Under the pieces are notes generated by a model. That model saw only the letters and a program-made list of their open reading frames with translations. It was not told where the DNA came from and searched no databases. Of a stretch of DNA of 64,000 bases, positions 9,062 to 16,595 are shown in pieces. Origin of the DNA: Enterococcus devriesei (lineage in GTDB: Bacteria; Bacillota; Bacilli; Lactobacillales; Enterococcaceae); contig NZ_JXKM01000012.1 of assembly GCF_001885905.1 (NCBI RefSeq), forward strand, positions 20,148 to 84,147. The letters are read 5' to 3'. Every line of letters begins with the position of its first letter. The first letter of the stretch is position 1. The translations under genes and the position numbers were made by a program.

Positions 9062-9166
9062 ATACCATCATGCTAAACAGCCCTACTCTTAATAGTAAAA
9101 TCATCAATTTTAGTTCTCAAACTACAAGTCCTGCAAAAAGCATAACTGACACTAATTCACTCCAGG

Positions 9167-9198
9167 GAGTCAATTTTTTCAAAACAAAAAATTGATTC
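9167..9198. repeat. Intergenic hairpin repeat, copy 2
   Basis: Arms GAGTCAATTTTT and AAAAATTGATTC pair over 12 positions with one wobble. The sequence and the trailing GATTCC match copies 1 and 3. Confidence 0.65.
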
Positions 9199-9300
9199 CA
9201 TTCTCATTTCGCATACGATTTTTCTAACCTGCTGGTCATCACTCGTTAAAAGTAGATAAATTACTTTCAGAATTTATCTTTCGTTTTCGATGACATACCA

Positions 9301-9334
9301 TTTTTCTAATTATGCTAAAGCATAATTAGAAAAA
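9301..9334. repeat. Perfect 15-bp inverted repeat
   Basis: TTTTTCTAATTATGC and GCATAATTAGAAAAA are separated by four bases. The fold could act as a terminator on either strand, but no gene ends directly beside it. Confidence 0.7.
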
Positions 9335-9357
9335 CTGGCAAAGCAGGAAGAAAAACT

Positions 9358-9387
9358 CGCAAAAAAAGTCTGCAACTTGTGCAGACT
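9358..9387 (-). terminator. Terminator of the TMEM175-like gene
   Basis: AGTCTGCA (9367-9374) and TGCAGACT (9380-9387) with a T run on the minus strand; the right arm overlaps the stop codon. Confidence 0.8.
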
Positions 9388-9958
9388 ACAGGATTTTTTC
9401 GATAGCTTTTTCTGGGATGAACCACATTAATAGGATCAGTACATTCACGATCAAGACCATGATCGGCGCGATCAATTTTCCTAAAATTAACGCTAAGAGG
9501 GCTAATCCAATCGATAAATACGATTTAGGATAATGCTTGAACAACTGGCCGATCTTTGAATCTTCACCATTCGCTCGTACCAGCGCCCGCACTAATAAAT
9601 AATAGGCGATATCCGTTCCCAAAGTAATCATTCCATACAACGCTTGAGGTGCCCAATCAAATGGATAATCCCCGACCCAAGCGGTCACATAAGGAAACAA
9701 CGTCATCATTAAAATCAAAAAATTATTCGCCCACAGTACCCAACCATCGACCTTTCGCACCAACTGAAAAAGATGATGATGATTGTTCCAATAAATCGCC
9801 AGACTAACAAAACTAATCAAATAAACGATGAATTTATGCTCCATATTCAAGAAAGCGGACCAATTAGGTGAATTCGGTTCATGTAATTCTAACACTAGCA
9901 GCGTCATAATAATTGCAATGACTGCATCGGTAAAAGCTTCAATTCGTGATTTTGGCAT
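9386..9958 (-). CDS. TMEM175-family (DUF1211) putative potassium channel
   Basis: A 190-residue membrane protein of the TMEM175 family, whose bacterial members are potassium-selective channels built from 6-helix subunits. The hallmark first helix is present at the extreme N terminus: RIEAFTDAVIAIIMTLLVLEL, with the Arg and the Phe-Thr-Asp that mark the family. Further hydrophobic helices follow at about 40-60, 75-95, 105-125 and 145-185. It is monocistronic. Ion specificity in this organism is inferred only from the family. Confidence 0.85.
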   Translation of the reverse strand: MPKSRIEAFTDAVIAIIMTLLVLELHEPNSPNWSAFLNMEHKFIVYLISFVSLAIYWNNHHHLFQLVRKVDGWVLWANNFLILMMTLFPYVTAWVGDYPFDWAPQALYGMITLGTDIAYYLLVRALVRANGEDSKIGQLFKHYPKSYLSIGLALLALILGKLIAPIMVLIVNVLILLMWFIPEKAIEKIL

Positions 9959-10216
9959 TTTTTCTAACCCCTAACTCGCTGCATTTATTACTAACAAAAA
10001 ATAAGTTTTTCGTTATCGTTTCTATTAAACAAAAAATCGACCAAAATATCAAGAATAACGCCATCATATCCAGCTAGTTATCAGCTAGCTCTCATTAATT
10101 GAAAGAATACAACCAGCAAAAGTTTAGCCATAAATACGTCTTAAGTTGGACGAAAGTCAAAATTTTTTTTGCTACACTAGGTTTATGATAAAACAAATGG
10201 AAAGAAGGAATTAAAA

Positions 10217-10414
10217 ATGATGAAAGAATATCCTATGGTTGTGCGTATTTTAGCTGTTATCGGCTTTTTCCTAGTTGCTAGTTTGATTTTGAGTATTGTT
10301 GTTCCAGTTATTTCCAGCTTGATCGGTTTATTCTTTAGAATCGCGATTCCGTTGGCGATCGCGTATTTCCTAGTCAACTGGTTGACCAAACGTCGGGATC
10401 GCAGAACCTACTAA
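10217..10414 (+). CDS. Small membrane protein of unknown function
   Basis: A 65-residue protein with two closely spaced hydrophobic stretches (about residues 8-30 and 32-54) and a basic tail KRRDRRTY, so a two-helix membrane protein with a cytoplasmic C terminus. AAGGA precedes the paired ATG codons by 7 nt. It is followed by a strong terminator, which supports a real transcription unit. I do not recognise a family. A similar-sized minus-strand frame over the same bases lacks a ribosome binding site. Confidence 0.7.
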   Translation: MMKEYPMVVRILAVIGFFLVASLILSIVVPVISSLIGLFFRIAIPLAIAYFLVNWLTKRRDRRTY

Positions 10415-10429
10415 TAAAATTTGATCCAA

Positions 10430-10468
10430 AAAAAGAGGACTTTTCCAGCAACGAAAAGCCCTCTTTTT
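10430..10468. terminator. Bidirectional terminator
   Basis: AAAAAGAGG-A-CTTTTC pairs with GAAAAG-C-CCTCTTTTT. Runs of A and T flank both sides, so it can serve the small membrane protein gene (+) and the ZIP gene (-). Confidence 0.85.
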
Positions 10469-10477
10469 ATTTTTTCA

Positions 10478-11296
10478 CTACCCTAGTGCCACGTCTAAAA
10501 TCATCATAATAATAAAACCCAACATCGCGCCAAAAACGCCAAAATGATGCTTGCTGTCTGTCGTCGCCTGAGCCTCTGGAATTAATTCTTCCACGACGAC
10601 ATAGATCATCGCTCCTGCAGCAAACGACAGTGCATAAGGCAAGATCGGCTGAACACTTGTAACCAGCAAAGCTCCGATAACGGCCGCAATAGGCTCAACG
10701 ATTCCCGATGCTTGACCATACACGAAGGATTTTGTCCGACTCAATCCCTCTTGTCTTAGGGGGATCGAAACGGCCGCACCTTCTGGAAAGTTTTGGATAC
10801 CGATTCCCAGTGAGACAGAGATTGCTGCTAAGACTGCAACAGTGGGATTGGCAGCTTCACTAGCTGCACCGAAAGCGACCCCTACCGCTAACCCTTCAGG
10901 TATATTATGTAGTGTGATGGAAAAGACTAATAAAATTGTCCGTTTTAAATGACTGGGTAAGCCTTCCCGTTCTTTATTTGGGCCAAAGTGCATATGGGGA
11001 ATCAGCTTGTCGGCGATATAAAGAAACACGCCGCCTAAGCCAAAACCGATACTGACAACTAGCCACGGAATCGAACCATTTTCTTCCGCCGCAGCGATCG
11101 CTGGATCTAATAAGGACCAAAAACTGGCGGCGATCATGACCCCCGAAGCAAAGCCTAACATGAGATTCAATACATTGCGATTGATATTTTTGAAGAAGAA
11201 AACCATTGCCGCACCTAAGGCAGTCATCCCCCAAGTAAATATTGTTCCAACTAAAGCTTGCTGCCAGGCAGCCAGGCTTAGTAGCCATTCCGTCAT
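10478..11296 (-). CDS. ZIP-family divalent metal transporter
   Basis: A 272-residue membrane protein of the ZIP family, which moves zinc or other divalent cations into the cytoplasm. The metal-binding helices are evident: HNIPEGLAVGVAFG for TM4 and NFPEGAAVSIPL for TM5, each carrying the conserved Pro-Glu-Gly. About eight hydrophobic helices can be counted. The closest general types are ZupT/GufA-like. It is monocistronic and read away from the pyruvate oxidase promoter. Confidence 0.92.
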   Translation of the reverse strand: MTEWLLSLAAWQQALVGTIFTWGMTALGAAMVFFFKNINRNVLNLMLGFASGVMIAASFWSLLDPAIAAAEENGSIPWLVVSIGFGLGGVFLYIADKLIPHMHFGPNKEREGLPSHLKRTILLVFSITLHNIPEGLAVGVAFGAASEAANPTVAVLAAISVSLGIGIQNFPEGAAVSIPLRQEGLSRTKSFVYGQASGIVEPIAAVIGALLVTSVQPILPYALSFAAGAMIYVVVEELIPEAQATTDSKHHFGVFGAMLGFIIMMILDVALG

Positions 11297-11425
11297 AGAA
11301 ACCTCCCATAAAATTTTTATTTATGTAACTGACTTCGTAAAAGTAACGCAGATCCAAAGAATTGTGTCAGTAGTTATCGCTAATTTTAATATTTGTCATA
11401 ATAATATCATGTTTTAGGCATGCCC

Positions 11426-11483
11426 GTATACTTTCAAAAGACACTTTCTTTGCCGGTTTTTTTTAGACGCGGTATACTTTCAA
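11426..11483 (+). promoter_or_regulatory. Pyruvate oxidase promoter with a 12-base direct repeat
   Basis: A TTGCCG (11450-11455), 17 bases and TATACT (11473-11478) form a plausible promoter. The word GTATACTTTCAA occurs at 11426-11437 and again at 11472-11483, the second covering the -10 box, so a regulator could bind both copies. Confidence 0.6.
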
Positions 11484-11519
11484 GGTAGGAAGCTTACAAA
11501 AAGAAAGTGAGTGAAGAAG

Positions 11520-13241
11520 ATGTCAAAAATTAATGCAGGCGTTGCAATGGTGAATGTTTTTGAAGCTTGGGGAATCGATCATATTTATGGAATTCCCGGT
11601 GGCTCATTCAATTCAACAATGGATGCGCTATATCACGAACGCGAATCCGTAAAATATATTCAAGTACGCCACGAAGAAGCCGGTGCTTTAGCCGCAGCAG
11701 CAGATGCAAAACTAACTGGTAAAGTCGGTGCCGTCTTCGGTTCTGCTGGTCCTGGTGCCAGTCACTTAATCAACGGACTTTATGACGCGCAAATGGACAA
11801 CGTTCCTGTTTTGGCGTTATTAGGTCAAGTTGCTACAACTGCCATGAACTACAACTCTTTCCAAGAATTAAACGAAAATCCAATGTTCGCGGATGTCAGT
11901 GTCTACAATCGGACCGTTATGACTCCCGAAAGTCTGCCTCATGTCATTGATGAAGCTATTAAAGCGGCGTATCAACAAAAAGGTGTTGCAGTCGTAACGA
12001 TTCCCGTTGACCTCGGTTTTGAAGAGATTGAAGAAGTCGAGATCGCAACCGCGAAAAATCATAAAACCGGCGTTATTATGCCTGATGAAGAAGATCTTAA
12101 AGCCGCGCTTCCTTTAATTGAAGCAGCGAAAAAACCGGTGCTTTACGTTGGTCAAGGTGTCCGTGGTGGTTTTGATGCGGTGAAAGCGTTCGCTGAGCAT
12201 TTCTCAATGCCCGTTGCAGCAGCCGTACTTGCCAAAGGGATCATTCCTGATCTCTATGAAAATTTCTTAGGATTTGCCGCCCGTGTCGCAACCAAGCCAG
12301 CCAATGAAGCGTTAGCTGACGCGGATTTGATTGTCTTTGTCGGCAGTGACTTCCCATTTGGTCGTTACTTCTTTAATCCGGAAGCAAAATTCATTCAAGT
12401 TGATATCGATGCGACAAAATTTGGTCGTCGCCACAATGTTGACCAATCTGTTTTAGGTGACGGAGCGACTGCATTACGTCGTTGGGTGGAACTTGGTGAA
12501 GCACGTCCAGCAGATGCTTGGTTGAAAGCCAACCAAGAAAACATTCGCAACTGGCACGCTTGGCGCAAGAGCTTCTATAACGATGACTCTACTCCGTTAA
12601 GAGCAGAACCAGTCTTTAAAGAAATCAATCGCATCGCCGAAAAAGATGCTGTCTACGTTAGTGATGTCGGTAATGTAACGGTCAATTCAATCCGTCATTT
12701 AGAAATGAATGGCGAACAACAATTTACCACTTCAGGTTGGTTCGCAACCATGGGTAATGGCGTACCAGGCGGGATTGCTGCGCAATTGACTTATCCAGAC
12801 AAACAAGTCTTTACCTTCAGTGGTGACGGTGGCTTTGCTATGCAAATGCAAGATATCATCACCCAAGTAAAATACAATTTACCAATCATCAACGTGGTCT
12901 TTTCTAACAATGCTTTTGGTTTCATCGAAGCGGAACAAGAAGATACCGAACAACAAAAATTCGGCGTTTTCCTAGAAGGTGCGGACTTCGGTAAAGTTGG
13001 TGAAGCCCTGGGAGCTGATGGGTTTACCATCACTGAATACAGCCAACTTGAACCTGCGTTTACCGCAGCGAAGGAAAGCAAACGTCCAGTCGTGATCGAT
13101 ATCAAGATCAAAGACGAACGGCCTTTACCAGTCGAAGCGTTGGAATTAGAGCCTGAAAAATTCTCAGCCGAACAAATCAAGGCCTTCAAAGAAAAATATC
13201 AAGTCCACGATATGCCAACCTTGCGTGAACTCTTGAAATAA
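11520..13241 (+). CDS. spxB: Pyruvate oxidase (ThDP-dependent)
   Basis: Converts pyruvate, phosphate and oxygen to acetyl phosphate, CO2 and hydrogen peroxide, using ThDP, FAD and Mg. The whole protein follows streptococcal SpxB and lactobacillar Pox in layout: N-terminal ThDP pyrimidine domain with the activating Glu in QVRHEEAGALAAA, a central FAD domain (SDFPFGRYFF, FIQVDIDATKFGRRH) and a C-terminal pyrophosphate domain with GDGGFAMQMQD...NN. The end (RPLPVEALELEPEKFSAEQ) is also typical of pyruvate oxidases rather than acetolactate synthases. The frame is open from a GTG at 11511, but the ATG at 11520 gives MSKINAG, which fits the family start. Aerobic expression is expected but not shown by the sequence. 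Confidence 0.9.
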   Translation: MSKINAGVAMVNVFEAWGIDHIYGIPGGSFNSTMDALYHERESVKYIQVRHEEAGALAAAADAKLTGKVGAVFGSAGPGASHLINGLYDAQMDNVPVLALLGQVATTAMNYNSFQELNENPMFADVSVYNRTVMTPESLPHVIDEAIKAAYQQKGVAVVTIPVDLGFEEIEEVEIATAKNHKTGVIMPDEEDLKAALPLIEAAKKPVLYVGQGVRGGFDAVKAFAEHFSMPVAAAVLAKGIIPDLYENFLGFAARVATKPANEALADADLIVFVGSDFPFGRYFFNPEAKFIQVDIDATKFGRRHNVDQSVLGDGATALRRWVELGEARPADAWLKANQENIRNWHAWRKSFYNDDSTPLRAEPVFKEINRIAEKDAVYVSDVGNVTVNSIRHLEMNGEQQFTTSGWFATMGNGVPGGIAAQLTYPDKQVFTFSGDGGFAMQMQDIITQVKYNLPIINVVFSNNAFGFIEAEQEDTEQQKFGVFLEGADFGKVGEALGADGFTITEYSQLEPAFTAAKESKRPVVIDIKIKDERPLPVEALELEPEKFSAEQIKAFKEKYQVHDMPTLRELLK

Positions 13242-13271
13242 TCAAAGAGCGTGACAAGCTACGCTGATTCA

Positions 13272-13352
13272 TAAGAAAGGCTTTCGCGAAGCCGGACATG
13301 GCTAGACCTGCTGTAAATCGTTTTATTCCTGTGAAAAATTTATACTTTCTTT
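13272..13352 (-). repeat. Long intergenic repeat, copy A
   Basis: Read on the minus strand this stretch matches 38992-39109 on the plus strand over most of its length, including AAAGAAAGTATAAA, TTTACAGCAGGT, GGCTTC and CCTTTCTTA. Copy A lacks about 36 internal bases found in the other copy. Confidence 0.75.
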
Positions 13353-13360
13353 CAAGAGTT

Positions 13361-13394
13361 AAAAAAAAGTTGTGCCAATGGCACAACTTTTTTT
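13361..13394. terminator. Bidirectional terminator
   Basis: GTTGTGCC (13369-13376) pairs with GGCACAAC (13380-13387), flanked by A8 and T7. It lies between the convergent pyruvate oxidase and EIIA genes. Confidence 0.9.
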
Positions 13395-13770
13395 ACATTC
13401 TTCTGATAGTCATTTTGGTTTCTTTTTCCAACTGTTCCGTCAGCTCGTCAGCTGTTAACTCACGATTCACCAATGCTTGCAGCACCATCGGCAAATTCGC
13501 CCCTGTTACTAACGCTTGCCGATCATCGTTCATCACACAATAACTGGCATAGCGAAAAGGCGTTCCACCAAAAATGTCCACGAGCCAAACAAGCTCGTCT
13601 GTCTTCGTCAATACATCATTGGCCAAATCCGTTATTTTTTCTTGGAGTCCGGTAGCCCCCGGCTCGATATTTATTGTTTCGACACAGCTTTGCTCACCCA
13701 AAATGGCTTCCGCCGTCTTTAACAGACTATCCGCTAAATGGTCGTGGGTCGCGATAATTATCCCGATCAT
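13393..13770 (-). CDS. Lone mannose-family PTS EIIA domain protein
   Basis: A 125-residue EIIA of the mannose/fructose/sorbose family, which accepts phosphate from HPr. The N terminus IGIIIATHDHLADSLL carries the phosphorylated His9, and LVDIFGGTPF is the second conserved motif. No IIB, IIC or IID gene is nearby, so it is an orphan; it may serve a permease encoded elsewhere or act as a regulatory domain, like the dihydroxyacetone-type EIIA. It is a single-gene unit ending in the terminator shared with pyruvate oxidase. Confidence 0.88.
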   Translation of the reverse strand: MIGIIIATHDHLADSLLKTAEAILGEQSCVETINIEPGATGLQEKITDLANDVLTKTDELVWLVDIFGGTPFRYASYCVMNDDRQALVTGANLPMVLQALVNRELTADELTEQLEKETKMTIRRM

Positions 13771-13838
13771 ACTGACACATCCCTTCGAGACTTAAGTTTA
13801 GCTTATTTTAAATCGCAAGTAAATTCTTAACGGTTGAC

Positions 13839-13867
13839 TTGAAACTTCAGATGTTCCCCGATATAAT
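13839..13867 (+). promoter_or_regulatory. Promoter of the ABC-F gene
   Basis: TTGAAA (13839-13844), a 17-base spacer and TATAAT (13862-13867). It lies 44 bp before the TTG start at 13911 and rules out the upstream ATG at 13839, which would overlap the -35 box. Confidence 0.75.
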
Positions 13868-13910
13868 GCAAAGAGGCCTTGGGCCAATACTGATAAAGCG
13901 AGGAAATTCA

Positions 13911-15530
13911 TTGATTACAGTAAGTGACGTTAGTTTACAATTCCCTGATCGTAAATTATTTGATGACGTAAATATTAAATTCACTCCCGGCAATTGTTAC
14001 GGGTTGATCGGTGCTAACGGCGCCGGTAAATCGACCTTCCTTAAAATTTTAGCAGGTGATATCCAGCCTTCCACCGGTTCTATTACCTTAGGACCAAATG
14101 AGCGGATGGCTGTTTTAAAACAAAATCATTTTGACTTTGAAGAATATACCGTACTTGAAACGGTTATTATGGGGCACGAACGCTTGTACCAAGTGATGCA
14201 GGAAAAAGACGCTGTCTATATGAAGGAAGATTTTTCTGATGAAGACGGCATTCGCGCAGCTGAATTAGAAGGCGAATTCGCCGAACTAGATGGCTGGGAA
14301 GCGGAACCGGAAGCAGCCGTTTTACTGCAAGGATTAAACATCCCTGAAGATCTGCATCAACAAAAAATGAGTGAATTGACGGCCGGACAAAAAATCAAAG
14401 TGCTTTTAGCGCAATCACTTTTCGGCAAGCCTGATGTCCTATTACTAGACGAACCAACTAATGGATTAGACATCCAATCAATCAATTGGCTAGAAGAATT
14501 CTTAATCAATTTTGATAATACCGTCATCGTCGTTTCCCATGACCGCCACTTCTTAAACAAAGTGTGTACCCACATGGCTGACCTAGACTTCGGTAAAATC
14601 AAATTGTACGTTGGTAACTATGACTTTTGGTTAGAATCAAGCCAGTTAGCAACCAAATTACAATCACAACAAAACGCGAAAAAAGAAGAGCAAATCAAAG
14701 AACTGCAAGACTTTATCGCGCGTTTTAGTGCCAACGCGTCCAAATCCAAACAAGCGACTTCAAGAAAGAAAATGTTGGATAAAATCACCCTTGATGACAT
14801 CCAGCCTTCTTCTCGCCGTTATCCCTTCGTTCAATTTAAACCGGAACGAGAAATCGGTAATGATTTACTGCAAGTTGACAATGTCAGCGTAACGATCGAT
14901 GGCAAAAAAATCTTAGACAATATCTCCTTCACCTTGAACCGTGACGATAAAGTCGCCTTCGTTGCTGAAAATGACTTGATCACCACAACCTTGTTTAAAG
15001 TTATTATGGGCGATTTACAGCCAGACAGCGGTAGTATTCGTTGGGGCGTCACCACCACTCAAGCCTATTTGCCAAAAGATACGACGAAAGAATTTGACAG
15101 CTCCATGCCGATTCTTGATTGGCTGCGTCAATATGCTAGCAAAGAAGAAGACGACAACACCTTCTTGCGTAGCTTCTTAGGACGGATGCTATTCTCAGGT
15201 GACGAAGTCATGAAACCCGTCAATGTCTTATCTGGTGGCGAAAAAGTTCGTTGTATGCTATCGAAATTGATGCTGTCTAAATCAAACGTCTTAGTGCTGG
15301 ATGATCCAACCAATCACTTAGACTTAGAATCGATCTCCGCATTAAATGATGGCTTGATCGCTTATAAAGGTTCGCTTTTATTTGCCTCTCATGACCATCA
15401 ATTCATTCAAACCATCGCCAATCGCATCATCGCCGTTTCAGAAAATGGCGTGGTAGATCGTGCAGAAACAACTTATGATGAATTCTTGGAGAATCCAGAA
15501 GTTCAAAAACAAATGAAGCAATTAGCGTAA
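13911..15530 (+). CDS. ABC-F family ATPase (YbiT-like)
   Basis: A soluble protein of about 539 residues with two nucleotide-binding domains and no membrane part, as in ABC-F proteins that bind the ribosomal E site and act in translation. The first domain has Walker A GANGAGKST, the signature ELTAGQKIK, and Walker B LLLDEPTNGLD. The linker (about 245-320) is charged and helical. In the second domain the signature LSGGEKVR and VLVLDDPTNHLDLES are intact, but the Walker A position reads AENDLITTTL, without the GxxGxGK pattern. AGGAAA lies 4 nt before a TTG at 13911; the promoter position excludes the ATG at 13839. A role in antibiotic protection cannot be read from the sequence. Confidence 0.88.
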   Translation: MITVSDVSLQFPDRKLFDDVNIKFTPGNCYGLIGANGAGKSTFLKILAGDIQPSTGSITLGPNERMAVLKQNHFDFEEYTVLETVIMGHERLYQVMQEKDAVYMKEDFSDEDGIRAAELEGEFAELDGWEAEPEAAVLLQGLNIPEDLHQQKMSELTAGQKIKVLLAQSLFGKPDVLLLDEPTNGLDIQSINWLEEFLINFDNTVIVVSHDRHFLNKVCTHMADLDFGKIKLYVGNYDFWLESSQLATKLQSQQNAKKEEQIKELQDFIARFSANASKSKQATSRKKMLDKITLDDIQPSSRRYPFVQFKPEREIGNDLLQVDNVSVTIDGKKILDNISFTLNRDDKVAFVAENDLITTTLFKVIMGDLQPDSGSIRWGVTTTQAYLPKDTTKEFDSSMPILDWLRQYASKEEDDNTFLRSFLGRMLFSGDEVMKPVNVLSGGEKVRCMLSKLMLSKSNVLVLDDPTNHLDLESISALNDGLIAYKGSLLFASHDHQFIQTIANRIIAVSENGVVDRAETTYDEFLENPEVQKQMKQLA

Positions 15531-15533
15531 AGC

Positions 15534-15569
15534 AAAAACCCTTGCGAAAAATTTTTCGCAAGGGTTTTT
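15534..15569. terminator. Bidirectional terminator, perfect 18-bp palindrome
   Basis: AAAAACCCTTGCGAAAAA and its exact complement meet without a spacer. It serves both the ABC-F gene (+) and mleP (-), which converge here. Confidence 0.9.
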
Positions 15570-15605
15570 AGTATTGCAACACTCAATAAAGAGTGGGGGA
15601 AGCGA

Positions 15606-16571
15606 TTAAATAAATTGTACAAGCTGCATCAAGATTGGCACAACGACCACGAATAGAATCGTACTTGTCGTTACCAAGTTCGTTGCGTACTTAACATCAC
15701 CATGAGCTTCGTTGGCTAAGATTGGTAAGACGGCCAACATTGGTGTTGCTGATTGAACAATTAAGGTTTGTTTCAATAAAGGAGCCAAGTCTGCGCCGAA
15801 GGTTTTACTACCGATTGTAATCAAGGCAATCAAAACAGCAGGTGCTAAGACGAACCGACCCAATAAAGCAACGACCGTATCGCGATCGAAACGAATACTC
15901 TTCAATCCGGCATCATGTAAGACGATCCCAATGTAAAGCAAGGACAGCGGCGTAACGATACTACCAACATAGCCTAAAGTCGCATTAATAAATCCTGGGA
16001 CAGGAATCCCGATCAATAAGAAGAGGATCGCAACGATGAATCCTAATAATGGTGGTGGCAATAATTTTTTCCAGTTTAACTTCGCTTTATTTTCGCCTTT
16101 CACTTTCGTTGGGTCATCATTTGAGATCAAGAAGACCCCAAAAGCCCAAGTTGAAACGGTGTTAGTCACATAATAAACCAAGAAATAAGGCAGTGATTTT
16201 TCACCGAATAAGGCGATATTCAAAGGCAAACCGATGAAGATCGTATTGGCGTTCACGACTGCATTCATGAAAATCCCGCGACGTCCTGGTTGGATCTTCA
16301 AAATTTTGACTAAAGCATATGCCAAAATATAAGAAATAATCACCGCTCCAACCGGGTAGATCAAACTACCCGAAAGTTGGAACAAGCTTTCCTTCGTTAA
16401 ATTCTTTAAAACTGAGACAAAGATGGAAGCTGGCAAAGCGACACGTGTAATTAATGACGAAATACTTTTACCAAAACTTTCATCAAACCAACCTTGACCT
16501 TTTAAGATGTAGCCTAAAGCAATCATAATGATGATACTTAGGACACTTTGGATCGATTGAAAGAAAATCAT
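15606..16571 (-). CDS. mleP: Malate permease, auxin efflux carrier (AEC) family
   Basis: A 321-residue membrane protein with about ten hydrophobic helices in the AEC fold. Next to the malolactic enzyme such a protein imports malate and may exchange it for lactate, giving the proton-motive gain of malolactic fermentation. Seen are the N-terminal IALGYILKGQGWFDESFGKSIS region, the crossover motif PLNIALFGEKSLPYFLVYY and a C-terminal ATPMLAVLPILANEA segment, all typical. It follows mleS by 24 bp with GGGGGG before its ATG. Confidence 0.9.
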   Translation of the reverse strand: MIFFQSIQSVLSIIIMIALGYILKGQGWFDESFGKSISSLITRVALPASIFVSVLKNLTKESLFQLSGSLIYPVGAVIISYILAYALVKILKIQPGRRGIFMNAVVNANTIFIGLPLNIALFGEKSLPYFLVYYVTNTVSTWAFGVFLISNDDPTKVKGENKAKLNWKKLLPPPLLGFIVAILFLLIGIPVPGFINATLGYVGSIVTPLSLLYIGIVLHDAGLKSIRFDRDTVVALLGRFVLAPAVLIALITIGSKTFGADLAPLLKQTLIVQSATPMLAVLPILANEAHGDVKYATNLVTTSTILFVVVVPILMQLVQFI

Positions 16572-16595
16572 CTTTTTTTCCCCCTATTTATTCAA

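Larger units (their letters stand above)
8868..9385. other. 518-bp non-coding region with several hairpins
   Basis: No plausible gene is seen. The region holds at least four inverted repeats: 9001-9061, 9167-9198, 9254-9279 and 9301-9334. The words AGAAAAACTCGCA occur near both ends (about 8989 and 9350). The two GAATCA/GAGTCA hairpins resemble one downstream of dnaB at 21788-21818. Confidence 0.7.

Noticed and set aside
10183..10389. Minus-strand 68-residue frame over the small membrane protein
   Set aside because: The plus-strand frame has a ribosome binding site, two helices and a terminator; the minus-strand frame has none of these.
11511..13241. Acetolactate synthase instead of pyruvate oxidase
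   Set aside because: The fold is shared, but the N-terminal NVFEAWGIDHIYGIPGGSF, FQELNENPMF and the C-terminal RPLPVEALELEPEKFS segments fit SpxB-type pyruvate oxidases.
13839..13910. Upstream ATG start of the ABC-F gene at 13839
   Set aside because: That ATG overlaps the -35 box of the only good promoter, and AGGAAA is placed for the TTG at 13911.
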